From Palaemon carinicauda (taxonomy: Eukaryota; Arthropoda; Malacostraca; Decapoda; Palaemonidae), in contig NC_090761.1 of NCBI RefSeq assembly GCF_036898095.1, forward strand, positions 37,591,863 through 37,655,862: 64,000 nt of DNA, written 5' to 3'. This document shows, piece by piece, positions 23,771 to 36,400 of this stretch. Position numbers and translations under genes: made by a program. The notes under the pieces were generated by a model. The model had not been told where the DNA came from, did not search any database, and worked only from the letters and a program-made list of their open reading frames with translations. Position 1 is the stretch's first letter; every line of letters begins with the position of its first letter.

Positions 23771-26700
23771 TTTGGGGGGGGGGGGTTTAACAGGTTCAGG
23801 TTTTCACCTTCTGAGAGCTGTTGGAGTTGCCAAAGTAAAAAAAAATTAGATGATTTATAGATGAAAGGTGCTTAAGGAAAACCTGGTCTATCAGAGTTAC
23901 CTGCCTATGAATAGGTTGTGCTGAATGTAGATCTGAAAGTGGAACTAGGTTAAATTATTTTGTGTGAGGAACCCCTTTATTCTACTTGGAAGTTAGTAAA
24001 TAGTAAATACTATATATAATATATATTGTTAATGTGCAATGTACAGTGCCTTAGAATAACATTGTATGGAAAAAGTTCAAGTAGCATTATATTTGAACAC
24101 AGGTGGTAGGTGAATGGGTTGTTTACAAGCAGAATAAACAAATCCTCAAGTTTTTGACATAGCCATTTATTTCCTCAAACAAGTTGGCCATCTATGTACT
24201 TCATCCTGCTGAAAATTAGTAAAATGCAATAATGTGTTTAATTGTAAGAAGTTGTCATTGCTTTCAACCTGAATGGTTGCTATAAATTTACTTCCCACGT
24301 TGCATTTGTTCATGCTTTCAAGCACAAACTGTTTGTTTACTGTGGATCGTATGGCTGTTTTTCATTTTAGTAATAGGGTACATTGGCACAAATCTTTTAC
24401 CCATGCAGATAGCTATTGAATGAAAGTATTCAAGCTTTAGAAGCTTGTGCTGAATGGGCTTGATTGTATTTAAAGTTAACCAGACTTTGTTTATTGGCTA
24501 TTTGGAATTGATCCAAATTTATAATAGAGTACTGTACTCCTGTACTAATAGTTATAGTCTTAAACAAGGACAATATTAAATGCTAAAAGTAGATATGTAG
24601 GAAACACATATTAGTCCTGTAAAATATATTGTTTACGATGTTGGATATTTTTACCTACTTTGTTTTTTTTTTTTGGGGGGGGGGGGGGTATGTGTGTGGG
24701 GAGCTCCTCTGAAAGGAAGTCATTTCATGTACTAGTCTTTCATTAGTGTGGTTGTTTACTGTGTTATTATTATTGGAAATGTTGATGAATTGAAACTGAA
24801 ATTTTGAAATGTACTTGTAATGTTTAAAAACTCTTCATTTGTATTACTCTTTGTTTTTAAATTCATGTTATGAATGGAAAAACTGCTACGATATCCTATA
24901 CTTGGTAGTGGTATTTCCTATTCTTTGAATTATCAAACTGATGCCGTCTGAAAAATTTCTTATCACATAAGTATGAGTGTTGTTGACGTGGTTCTCAGAA
25001 ATTGACTGTTACTTCGTTGAATGCCCCTTATCACACATCATATCTTATCATTTCATACATGGTTATGTTGAAATCGTGTACCGGGAAATTTTCCTCCTTT
25101 TTTTTTTTTTTTTTTTTTTATTTGGGAGATAATCAAACCTCAACTGTTAGCGTGGCTTCATAGACCTCAAAGGATTTCTTGGAGAAGGACGTATAATTGT
25201 CACTACCCAATCTTAGTAATTTTCTTGTTTAGTAATGAGTCCTAACAAAGTAGGCTGTGAAGTCAGGGTCAAGGTAATGTGAAGACTATCTAGTTGTCTT
25301 TGTTTTTATGTTTGCTACTAATTTACAGTTCCTTAAAAGACCTTTCTTGAAAGTGGCTGTAGGAGTTACTTTTTGTTACTTTTAAGATCTTACCACAAAT
25401 TTAGTTTTGTAGTCAAAATGGAAAATGTAAAGGAAATTAAATAATTATCCAAATGGAAAGGGTTTTCTAGATTCGTCGGTCTTTACTATATTTTATTTCA
25501 ATGAATCTTACGTAATCTATTGGTAATATTGCTAATACAGTGTCTCAGAAGCATAATCTTTTCAACCTGCAAAACTTTTCCCTCTCCTTCTCTCCAAGAA
25601 CAACCCAGTGCTGTAACATTGCATTAATCTGTGGGATCAAACTTGGGAGTGTTGTTTATTAACAATCCCTGCCATTCAAGCCTAAAAAGCTTTGCTGTTG
25701 TTTATATATTCATAGACTTTTCATTATAAACTTAAACTTGTTTTATTTTATAATATAGTGTATTCAATTCGTTGGTAAACAAATAATGTAGAGATGTAGT
25801 TGCTGACACAATCTTATGAAAATATGAAGTAAGTTATACGAAATAAGATTATGATTCAATATTTTTGTATTTTTTGTGGGCTTTGTTTCTATTAACTTTA
25901 GGAAAAATACTTGTTTGTTTTGGTATTGTATCTCCTGCATATTAAAAATTACTTTAAAAGATTCATAATTCTTACTTGTGAGTCACCGAGGTAATACTAA
26001 TGTTAGATACTGCGCTGGTCGGTCCCGTAAGAGAGGGATATAGGGTTAGAGAGGAAAATCTTTACAAGTTATTTTAAGGTTGAGAAGCTTGTTTTTCCAT
26101 TATTTATTAAAATTAGGAGATTAACAGCCCAATGAATCCTGCTTGACTCTTACAGAGCTGGCTCGAATAAATTCGTGGGTCGAGTGATATGATATATAGT
26201 ATATTAAATCCAATGAATAAAAAAAAATAATCATACAGCAAATATAAGTGATGAAAAATAAATTGAGGTAAAAATCTGTGATAAATAGAAATTTAAATAT
26301 CTATAAAACTTGAACTTTTTAAGATTATTAAGATCTTAAAAAAAGAAAAACTCATAATCTAGAAACTGGCAGACAAATATTTCTGACTAAAACATAAATG
26401 TCTTTCTCTTAAAAAACTTTACAATTGCAAAAAAAAAAATGCATGGTTAAAATAGTGTCACACTCATTGCACCTGGTAGCTCCTCATGAGGTGTTTACAT
26501 AAAAAATTCTTGGGTCAATTTAGTATAACCAATACTCAATTGTGCTTAAATTATGTGTGCATAGTAGATATTAACAATATGACTCACAATATCATACTAG
26601 AAATTTCTCTTTATGTGCCTGGTTGATAAATGTTCCATGTCCTAGTACTGACTTCTTTTTAAGCCAGTACTGGCCAAGGCCTGACAGCTTCTACAGCCTT

Positions 26701-26949
26701 ATAATTTCTACTATACCTCTGTTCTTGCTTCCTTTATTCCATCTTGCAACTTTTAATTCCAAATGCAAGGTTGAGGTTTTCCCTCTGTTGCCCAAGGGCT
26801 AAGTCTCATGGCCCAAATTCTTTAAGAGGTTTGTTTGTATCATATTTCTTGCTCCTGTATTGGACCACGAAGGATGACATATCCTGGGAAGAAAACAACC
26901 TTTTGCTTTGTTCTTGAGGACTTCTCACCAATGAGCTAGTCTCACTATT
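23771..26949. other. Unassigned AT-rich DNA upstream of STAT exon 1
   Basis: No coding sequence. Homopolymer runs at 23777 (G), 24660-24690 (T then G) and 25100 (T). The STAT promoter or untranslated first exon may be here or further upstream, but I cannot place it. Confidence 0.5.
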
Positions 26950-27205
26950 TTAAGGGACTAATGGTTTGTATCCTAAAATAATTTGAATTTTTTTAGCTAT
27001 GAATTAAATTTCTCTCATCAACCACCCCTCTCAGTCCTAGGTGTATGGCAAAAATGGCTATTGTTTGACAGGTGGGTGGGAGGGTCATCCCCATCAAGTT
27101 AACGACTTTGTCAAGTCAATGGGAGTTTCAATGCTGCTAGAACATATCCCTATTTAAAAGGACGCAGGTTTGCATGGCTGGGAAAAGTAATAATTACTAA
27201 TAAAT
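26950..27205 (+). mobile_element. Possible DIRS-type terminal remnant just upstream of STAT exon 1
   Basis: CCCTATTTAAAAGGACGCAG then GTTTGCATGGCTGGGAAAAG at 27148-27187 resembles the outer ends of D5 and D1 (CCCTATTTTAAAAGGACTCA; GGTTTGTATGGTTAGGAAAA). A weaker match, GGTTTGTATCC, lies at 26962. No coding sequence remains. It ends about 100 bp before the exon 1 acceptor. Confidence 0.45.
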
Positions 27206-27299
27206 ATTTTATATTTTTATTGATGAGAACAGAAATCTTCAAATTGAAACAAGGCTTTTTATGTTACGTAACTCCATTATATTTCTCCTGTCTTTCCAG

Positions 27300-27439
27300 A
27301 CCACAATGTCGTTGTGGAATAGAGCACAACAGTTACCCCAAGACGCGCTTAGGCAAGTTCAAAATGTATACAATGAACAGTTCCCCATCGAAGTGCGACA
27401 TTACTTGGCTGGATGGATTGAAGAAAAGATACATCAGTG
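27300..27439 (+). CDS. STAT: STAT exon 1 (first coding exon; short 5' UTR plus start codon)
   Basis: A pyrimidine-rich tract and AG acceptor end at 27299. ATG is at 27306 and the donor GTAAGT follows 27439. It encodes 44 codons plus 2 bases, starting [17 protein letters not shown], the N-terminal STAT dimer/tetramer domain. Because the exon opens with a splice acceptor only six bases before ATG, an untranslated exon must lie upstream; I could not locate it or the promoter. Confidence 0.93.
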
Positions 27440-30400
27440 GTAAGTAGTCACAGAGTTACATACCTCTTTTCTGACTGGTTCTCGTTGTTATTCTTAGCAT
27501 AGTTGTGGATACTACTTTGAAGATGAATGTACAGTGGCATAGTTGTGGATACGACTTTGAAGATGTATGTACAGTGGCTGGTTCCTTTTTGTTGAAGAAA
27601 TTCTTTAAAATAGCAATTTGAGAAGATGAAGGTTTGTCAATTAACACTAATGTTCATTTTTTATGCCCTATAACATCATATTTGAGTTACTAATGGCAAA
27701 TGTATCTTTTGTTTTGATCTGTGTTCTAAAGTTGTTTTTTTATAGGGTACTGTACCTGGCTATGGAAAAAGTATATATTAAAATGTTGTTGATTTTCATT
27801 TGTAGATTTTACATAAGAGGTACTAGTGATAACTGAAATAAAATTTTTTAAGATGAAACTATTTGAGGTATCAAAAATTTTGTCCTTGCAGAAATTCAAC
27901 ATCATCTCAAGGAAATAAAAGTACTGTTATGGCAATGTGGACTGAGAATAAGACTCATTTTACATGATCCAGCATATAGTGTTTACAATAGATTATTACC
28001 TGCTTGAATATTTTCAATCAATTTGTGGACTGTCTATAGCAGATATTGCTTAAAAAGAAAAGTTGAATATCAAAAGAGCAGCTTTTAAGCTATTGACTGT
28101 CCAATTTCTTTACCTCTTATTAGGAATAAAGGCATCTCTTCCCTGAAATACTTTATTCATGTGTGAGTTCTTTTAAGATTCTACATTCCTTTAAAATTGT
28201 TACTTCTTTATCCTCCTCTATGAATTTTTTCGTTAATATCCTGGTACTGTAACTAGCAGTACCATGGCAGTATGACCCTGCTTGTGGTGTTACTATCATA
28301 CCTGACTGTGTTGTTATCGCCTCGTCTGCCTTTTGATTCATTGATTAGTAAAAGAGTCAACTGGGTTTTTGCGGACCCATTGCCGTTTCCCAAGGCTTCC
28401 AAACCACGAACAATCTCAAAGTTAGCGTCTTTGATATCGGTTGTCTACCTGGTAATAGAGTATGACCTTTCTGATAGAAATTGTTGTGTTTGAGCAGTAC
28501 CTTTTGTCTCCTTTAAAAGGTGATTCGATGATGGATTATACTGTGCACTTTGCTAGAATTAATTTTTGAAATTCTTTTGTTTACAACAGGAATGAAATTG
28601 ATCCAGACAACCCAGCACACAGCCAGTATGCTCACACTATCGTATCACAGCTCATCCAAGAGATGGAAAATAAATCATTGAGCTATGTAAACAATGAAGA
28701 TCTATTTTTAGTACGGATGCGTTTAAATGAAGCTGCTAATTTATTTAAGGTGGGTGCTGAAAAGTGGTATAGAATGAACTTTTAACATGATTTGAAATCA
28801 TGTTTTTCATCACTTGAAAGATAAATAATGGTCCTTTTTTCCAGTATTTCTTTTTATTGTGCAGTGTTTTATTTTTATAGGAAAATACATTAGGTTGTGT
28901 AGTTGAAAGCATTTTTTTTAATTTGTTATACAATTGAGTTAATTTATGCTCTGCAATAATGATAATTTTTCTCCTTTTTCAGTATTTCTTTTTCTCAATG
29001 TATATTTTCAGTGTGTGCAGATTGTTAATTTTTTATGTGATGTGATATTTTTTATATTTTAATCCATTTAAGATCTTTAGTAGGATTATTATTAGGTAGT
29101 AAGATAGCAATATTTAGCAAGTCAAATTGAAAATTTTGATTCTTATGAGCAAAATCCATAAAAAATACAATATTGTATTTTTTGAAGACTTAAACAGTTG
29201 AATGATACTGAGAGGTGAAGTGCTCCTTACCATATTGCGCATTATCTACAGTATTTCCTGTAAGACTAGATACCTACCCATGATGTACCATCCATTTAGA
29301 TATACTCTCAGTAGATCTTGAGCTGTAAGTGTATTTTGACTGTGGGTGTTTAAAAGAATTGTTCTCGTGGTTTAAGGGAACTATGTGTGTACTAAGTGTA
29401 CATTTAATTGTAATTGTTTTTCTTCCATAAGGTTCGATACTACATAGTAAATTACTTTACTGGGTATAGTATTATAAAAGTTTTATTCCGTCTTTGGTCA
29501 AATTGTGGAATGGTCTTCCTGATCAAATACTGTAGTTAAATTGGTGGAAATTTATAAGTTCAAACTTTGTGCAAACACCTTTTGGTAGAGCAAGATAAAA
29601 GTCTCATTTCATAGTTTATCTGTTATTTACATAACATTTTTTTTTATAATAACTGTAATTTCACTAAGAGTTGTGAAATGCAACCAGGAAATGCAAGCAA
29701 CATATTTAGCATGGAAATGTCATTTTAAACTTTTGAGTATTTAGTGTGTCGCAAAAGGAAAACAATGAAGAATAAAATCAGAATGACATTGTTTTGTAGT
29801 GTTTTTGGGAATTAGGTAAATGATTAAAAAATCATCAAAATGCTGATTTCAGTTATGTTTTATATAACATTGTCTGCAGTGTATCCCCTCTTTGTGGGTG
29901 GGCCGTCTGATCTCAAGTGTCGTAATTTGTTTCCTTACTCAGATAGTGACTGTGTAACTTAGAAATTTCAAGCCATGGTTCTTGACATAGCCTCTTTGCT
30001 ATGCCATTCTTGATCTTTAATTCCCTTGCCTAAGCATATGAAAATAATCCTGTCATTTTTCAATATTAAACTTACCCGATAATCATGTAGCTGTCAACTC
30101 TGTTGCCCGACAGAAATCTATGGAGGGATACGCCAGCTATCACAATACTAGAAGGGGGTGTTCTTACCAGCGCCACCTGTGGCCAGGTACTCAAGTACTT
30201 CTTGTTGACACCTCCTCAATTATTCCTCTGTCGTGCTTCTGACAAGACGTTCTGGGATACGCTTATGTTCTTGGAGTATTTTCACGACTTTGGTGAAGTA
30301 TTTCTCTTTGATTTCGGCTGTCGCTTTACTGGAAACTTCTTTTTTAGCTTAGTTAGCTTTTGGAATTAATTTGATTATTTTTGGTGACGAAGAGAGTATG

Positions 30401-33400
30401 AACTCTCGTTCACCTTTCAATGGCCGACCCTTCCCTTAGACGGAAGTGTTGGTGTCTAAGAGAGTATAGACTCTCTTTCTTAATTTTGCTTAACAAAAGT
30501 TATAGATTTATTTTATATCTCTCCGCCTCTTATAGGCCTCTTCGATTAACTTCCTTTTATTATAAACTTATTAAAATTAATTTTTATATTTGTTTATATT
30601 CGACCTTCCTAATAGTAGGCGGTCTTTTCTTGGTACCGAAGTTAATTATCGTGAGCCCGTCATTTCGGTTTTACCTGTTAACATATTATGCTATTTTAAG
30701 GTCTTTGAAAGAATTTCTTTGATAGTCTCGTACTTTTTCAAAGTTGAACTAACGTTTTGTTTGTCTCGGCAGTTGTTGACGTTCAGAACGTTTCAACTTG
30801 CACTCTATCGTTACGATAGAGAAAGAATGTTCACGGTTTCACATTGCAGTAAGAGTAACCGTGTCTAGCGTTTTGTTCATTCTTTCTTAACTTAATGGTT
30901 TTGATCCTAATAAGGAACTTTTCTTTTTGGGAAATATTTCAGTTTTTTCCTTTAACAATAATATGTTTTAACGATATATATGATTGGGCTCTTCTCTCAG
31001 GTTCTAAGTCAAGAGAGAGAGAGAGAGAGAGATAGAGACGGAGGGAGAAAGAGGATAAACGTTTCCCTCAAGCCTGCCAGGCGTACGAGTAACGTCGTTA
31101 TCGTTTTGCTCTTATCCCTAGTCTCTTTAGGGGAAGAAACTAAACGTTTCTAGAGTGATCTAGTGTTTAGTCTCTTTCCAGCCACTGAATTTTCTTTCAT
31201 TAGATTTTTCTGTTACATTGTAATTCTGTTTTCGCAATTACTAACTTTTGAGAAGGATAGAATTGCGTGTTTCAGGTACAAACCACTTAAAGTTTCGAGT
31301 TCAGTGAAATAAGTGCAAACAGAAATCAAAGTGATAAGTGATTAGCGCAAAGTATGTCAGTGTTATGCGTGAGGGTACTTTTGTGCGCGCCAGTCGTCCT
31401 CCCAGTCCGGGACCTCTTGCAAGCTCCCAAGCCCAGGGGAGAAGCAATGTCGAAGGGCATAAGGGTTCGGCAGGCCTTGATCGGCGCACAGAAGTATCCT
31501 CGGTGGTTGTGGGCGTGTCTTACCGAGACCGTCACTCCCACCCGCAGACGATTGAGCCCTTATTTTGCTCGTCTGCAGAAGAGATTTAGAGGAGAAAATA
31601 AAGGCAGAGTTACGCTGGTCTCAGGTCTCAAGACCTCTTAAACGTAAAGTCCAGACCTATGCCAGACGTACGAAGTAAAGTTCAACAACCCGGCTGCACC
31701 CGTTCAGCCTGTGCTGCACCCGCCTGCACTCGCTGCACCCAGTCGCAACACCATCTGCCAGGCGTACGATGTTGTGGACTCTACTACAGTCCATGCAAGC
31801 ACAGCTTTCGGACTTGATGCGTGAGTGTCGTGCTGAGAGTGTTGCACCTCCTGCACCTGTGGTGCACCAACCTCCTGCACCCGTTCAGCCTGTGCTGCAC
31901 CCTCCTGCACCGGTGGTGCACCAACCTCCTGCACCCGTTCAGCCTGTGCTGCACCCGCCTGCACCGGTGGTGCACCAACCTCCTGCACCCGTTCAGCCTA
32001 TGCTGCACCCGCCTGCACCGGTGGTGCACCAACCTCCTGCACCCGTTCAGCCTGTGCTGCACCCGCCTGCACTCGCTGCACCCAGTCGCAGCTCCATCTG
32101 CCAGGCGTACGATGTTGAACCACTTTCGGAGTTTGCTGTTCACAGTGTTGTTCAGCCTCAGCCTTCTTTAAGGCAACCCTTGCTTTGGGATCAGGAGAGT
32201 TACACTCTTCCTCCTCCTCCCCTTGCTGCTCCTCCAGTGGTGCAACTCTCGGTTGGGGTACAACAACCTCTCCCCTCCGTGAGTCTGTCTGCTCAACCAG
32301 CGCTGCACCGAGTTCAACCCTCATCTAGGCAAGCTCATCTACACCATGCACTTGCGCCTCAGGAGCCTCAGCTTGCTAGAACTTTACCTTGTTCTGCGCA
32401 GCCTCAACCTTCTCATGCTCCACTCATCTCTCAGGAACAGGAACGGACTACTCCGCCTCCGTCCTCCGCTTAGCTGGTACAATCCTTGGGTGCTACTCTT
32501 GCTAGGAGTCAACCTCCTTCACCCTTGCACCTGCCTTCTGCTTCGTCTGTTGTTCAGCCTATGCAGTCTGAACCTCAGGTTTTCCCTCAAGTTGAGGAAA
32601 CCTCTGTTGTTGTTCCAGCTCGTTCTGACTCTGCTGTTCAGCATACCATGGTTCAACCCCATGCAAGCATGCATTAAGCACTCTAGCACTGGTCATGGAA
32701 TTTCTGAGAAATGTTAAACGCCATGCACACGCTCTGCTTTCCTTTCAGCAGGCTCTGCTTACAGCAGGCTCTACTTCCTACATGCTCAGCATTCAGCATG
32801 CTCTGCATTCAGCATGCTCTGCATACAACATGCTCTGCATACATCATGCTCTGCATACCTTACCGCATGCTTCTCAACACATCTTGGGTTGTTGCCAACT
32901 CACTAGACTGTCAAACAGTTTCATAACGTTGCCTTCTAGTCTGCTGCTTTGCACCAGTGAACCCTCACTCAGAGAACTTAGCTTTTCTAGGATAAGGTCC
33001 CTGTAGATGAGAAAGTTCTTTTCTCCCTCCTTCTGATATTCCCTTGAGGACTCTGTCATTTGGAGGGAGCCTTTAGCTGCATAACCTCTTATGGACTTTT
33101 ATTTAAGCATAACATGCTTACAGGGAAGGTAATGGTTACACTTCAGCCGCTAATCCCGTCTGTTACCACACCTGCTCCCATAGACCTTGAGCTGTGTTGC
33201 ATGACATGCAGTCCAAGCTTAGTCCTTGTTAGAGGATTTTTTGTTTACGGAGTCAATGTGTCACGGGGAAGACGTTCAACAACCAACAGAAGGGACTTGT
33301 TGTGACGCAGTGGGCAACCTCAGCAACCCGTTAAGGAGTTGTCTGTACGACCCAGACAGTCTAGACAGATTCGGGTTGTCACTGTACTTCCTCGCTTGCC

Positions 33401-36400
33401 CATGATTGACAGTTTACAGACTGTGCAGCAGTATCATGATCTTGTGTCCGGCTCCGTCAGACGACTGGCTTTTAAGAGCTCCCTCAAGTCGTCGCTGTCT
33501 GGAGATTTTCAAATGGACTATGGATCTGACCAAGGAACTGGGCCTCCTGGTCAATTTTGAGGAGTCTCAGCTCGTTCCATCCCAGACCATTGTCTCCTTG
33601 GGTATGGATCTTCAGAGTCGAGCTTTTCGGACTTGTCCGTCGGCCCCAAGGATCTTCCAAGCCCTAGAATGCATCCAGAGCATGCTGAGAAGGAACCGAT
33701 GCTTAGTCAGGCAGTGGATGAGTCTAACAGGGACACTTTCATCGCTGGCCCTGTTCATCGAGTTAGGGAGACTCCACCTCCGCCCCCTTCAGTATCATCT
33801 AGCTGCTCACTGGATAAAGGACATGACGCTAGAGACGGGCTCAGTTCCTGTTTCCGAAGAGATGAGGTCTACTCTAACGTGGTGGAAGAACAGCATTCTT
33901 CTCAAGGAAGGTCTACCATTGGCTGTTCAGTCCTCCGACCACCGTCTCTTCTCGGGCGCATCGGACACGGGCTGGGGTGCGACACTGGACGGACAGGAAT
34001 GCTCGGGAACATGGAATCAGGAGCAAAGGACACTTCACATCTATTGCAAGGAGTTGTTGGCAGTTCATTTGGCCTTGATAAACTTCAAGTCCCTCCAGCT
34101 TAACAAGGTGGTGGAGGTGAACTCCTACTACACCACAGCCTTGGCTTACATCTCCAAGCAGGGAGGGACTCATTCGAGGAAGTTGTTCGAGATCTCAAGG
34201 GACCTCCTCATTTGGTCAAAAGATCGAAAGCTCACGCTGGTAACGAGGCTCATTCAGGGCGATATGAATGTCATGGCAGATCGCCTCAGCCGGAAGGGTC
34301 AGGTCTTCCCCACAGAGTGGACCCTTCACAAGAATGTTTGCAGCAGACTTTGGGCCCTGTGGGATCAGCCAACCATAGATCTATTCGCTACCTCGATGAC
34401 CAAGAGGCTCCTCTTGTATTGTTCTCCGATTCCAGACCCAGCAGCAGTTCGCGTGGATGCCTTTCTGCTGGATTGGTCCCATCTCAACCTGTATGCATTC
34501 CCGCCGTTCAAGATTGTCAACAGGGTACTTCAGAAGTTCGCCTCTCACAAAGGGACACGGCTGACGTTGGTTGCTCCCCTCTGGCCCGCGAGAGAATGTT
34601 TCACTGAGGTACTGCAATGGCTGGTCGACGTTCCCAGGACTCTTCCTCCTAGAGTGGACCTTCTGCGTCAACCTCACGTAAAGAAGGTACTCCCAACCTC
34701 CACGCTCTTCGTCTGACTGCCTTCAGACTATCGAAAGACTCTCAAGAGCTAGAGGCTTTTCGAAGGAGGCAGCCAGAGCGATTGCCAGAGCAAGGACGAC
34801 ATCCACTCTCAGAGTCTATCAGTCTTTATGGGAAGTCTTCCGAAGCTGGTGCAAGGCCAATGCAGTTTTCCTCAACCAGTACCAATGTAACCCAGATTGC
34901 TGACTTCCTGTTACATCTAAGGAACGTAAGCTCCCTATCAGCTCCTACGATCAAGGGTTACAGAAGTTTGTTGGCAGCGGTTTTCCGCCACAGAGGCTTG
35001 GATCTTTCCTCCAACAAAGATCTACAGGACCTCTTAGGTCTTTTGAGACCTCAAAGGAACGTCGGTTGTCCACTCCAGGCTGGAATCTAGACGTGGTCCT
35101 AAGGTTCCTAATGTCATCAGGATTTGAACCGCTCCAATCAGCCTCTTTTAAGGACCTCACATTAAGAAACTCTTTTCCTCGTGTGCTTAGCAACAGGTAA
35201 AAGAGTAAGTGAGATCCACGCCTTCAGCAGGAACATAGGTTTCACATCTGAAACGGCTACATGTTCCTTGCGGCTCGGTTTTTTTTGGCTAAAACGAGCT
35301 TCCTTCCCGTCCTTGCCCTAAGTCGTTCGAGATCCCAAGCCTGTCCAACATGGTGGGGAACGAACTAGAGAGAGTACTTTGCCCTGTTAGAGCTCTTAAG
35401 TACTATTTAAGAAGGTCAAAACCATTACGAGGACAATCAGAAGCCTTATGGTGTGCTATCAAGAAGCCTTCTCTACCAATGTCTAAGAACTCAGTTTCTT
35501 ACTACATCAGGCTTCTGATTAGAGAAGCAAATTCTCATCTGAAGGAAGAAGACCTTGCTTTGCTGAAGGTAAGGACACATGAAGTGAGAGCTGTGGCTAC
35601 TTCAGTGGCCTTCAAACAGAACCGTTCTCTGCAGAGTGTTATGGATGCAACCTATTGGAGAAGCAAGTCAGTGTTCGCATCATTCTATCTCAAAGATGTC
35701 CAGTCTCTTTACGAGTACTGCTACACCCTGGGTCCATTCGTAGCAACGAATGCAGTAGTAGGCGAGGGCTCAGCCACTACATTCCCATAATTCCATAACT
35801 TTTTAACCTTTCTCTTGAATACTTTTTATGGGTTGTTCGGTCGGCTAAGAAGCCTTCCACATCCTTTTTGATTTGGCGGGTGGTCAATTCTTTCTTGAGA
35901 AGCGCCGAGGTTAAAGGTTGTGATGAGGTCCTTTAGTATGGGTTGCAGCCCTGTATACTTTAGCACCTTTGGGTTGATTCAGCCTCCAAGAGGAACGCTG
36001 CGCTCAGTAAGGAAGACGAACTTAAAAAAGAGACAGAGTAACGGTTCAATTCGACTTCCTTACCAGGTACTTATTATTTCATTGTTATTTGAGATAACTG
36101 TTATATGAAATATGGGATACTTAGCTATCCTTTAATCTTGTACACTGGTTTTCACCCACCCCCCTGGGTGTGAATCAGCTACATGATTATCGGGTAAGTT
36201 TAATATTGAAAAATGTTATTTTCATTAGTAAAATAAATTTTTGAATATACTTACCCGATAATCATGATTTAATTGACCCTCCCTTCCTCCCCATAGAGAA
36301 CCAGTGGGACCGAGGAATAATTGAGGAGGTGTCAACAAGAAGTACTTGAGTACCTGGCCACAGGTGGCGCTGGTAAGAACACCCCCTTCTAGTATTGTGA

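Larger units (their letters stand above)
30420..33460 (+). pseudogene. D2 gag, scrambled and mosaic
   Basis: ATG at 30420 gives MADPS, like the D4 gag start, but the zinc-motif region is lost after a few codons. A non-matching AT-rich block of about 850 bp follows (30470-31330). Gag-like sequence resumes near 31340 ([13 protein letters not shown] wording in shifting frames), with an open piece at 31769-32473 ([32 protein letters not shown]) close to D3. From about 33140 to 33450 the DNA instead resembles the D4 gag (GACATGCAGTC, AAGCTTAGTCC; a later CAGACTGT-type stretch). The conserved C-terminal gag domain of D3/D4 is missing. Confidence 0.72.

Noticed and set aside
28272..28493. 73-codon frame in STAT intron 1
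   Set aside because: Lies between confirmed exons, does not extend the STAT frame and has no known motif.
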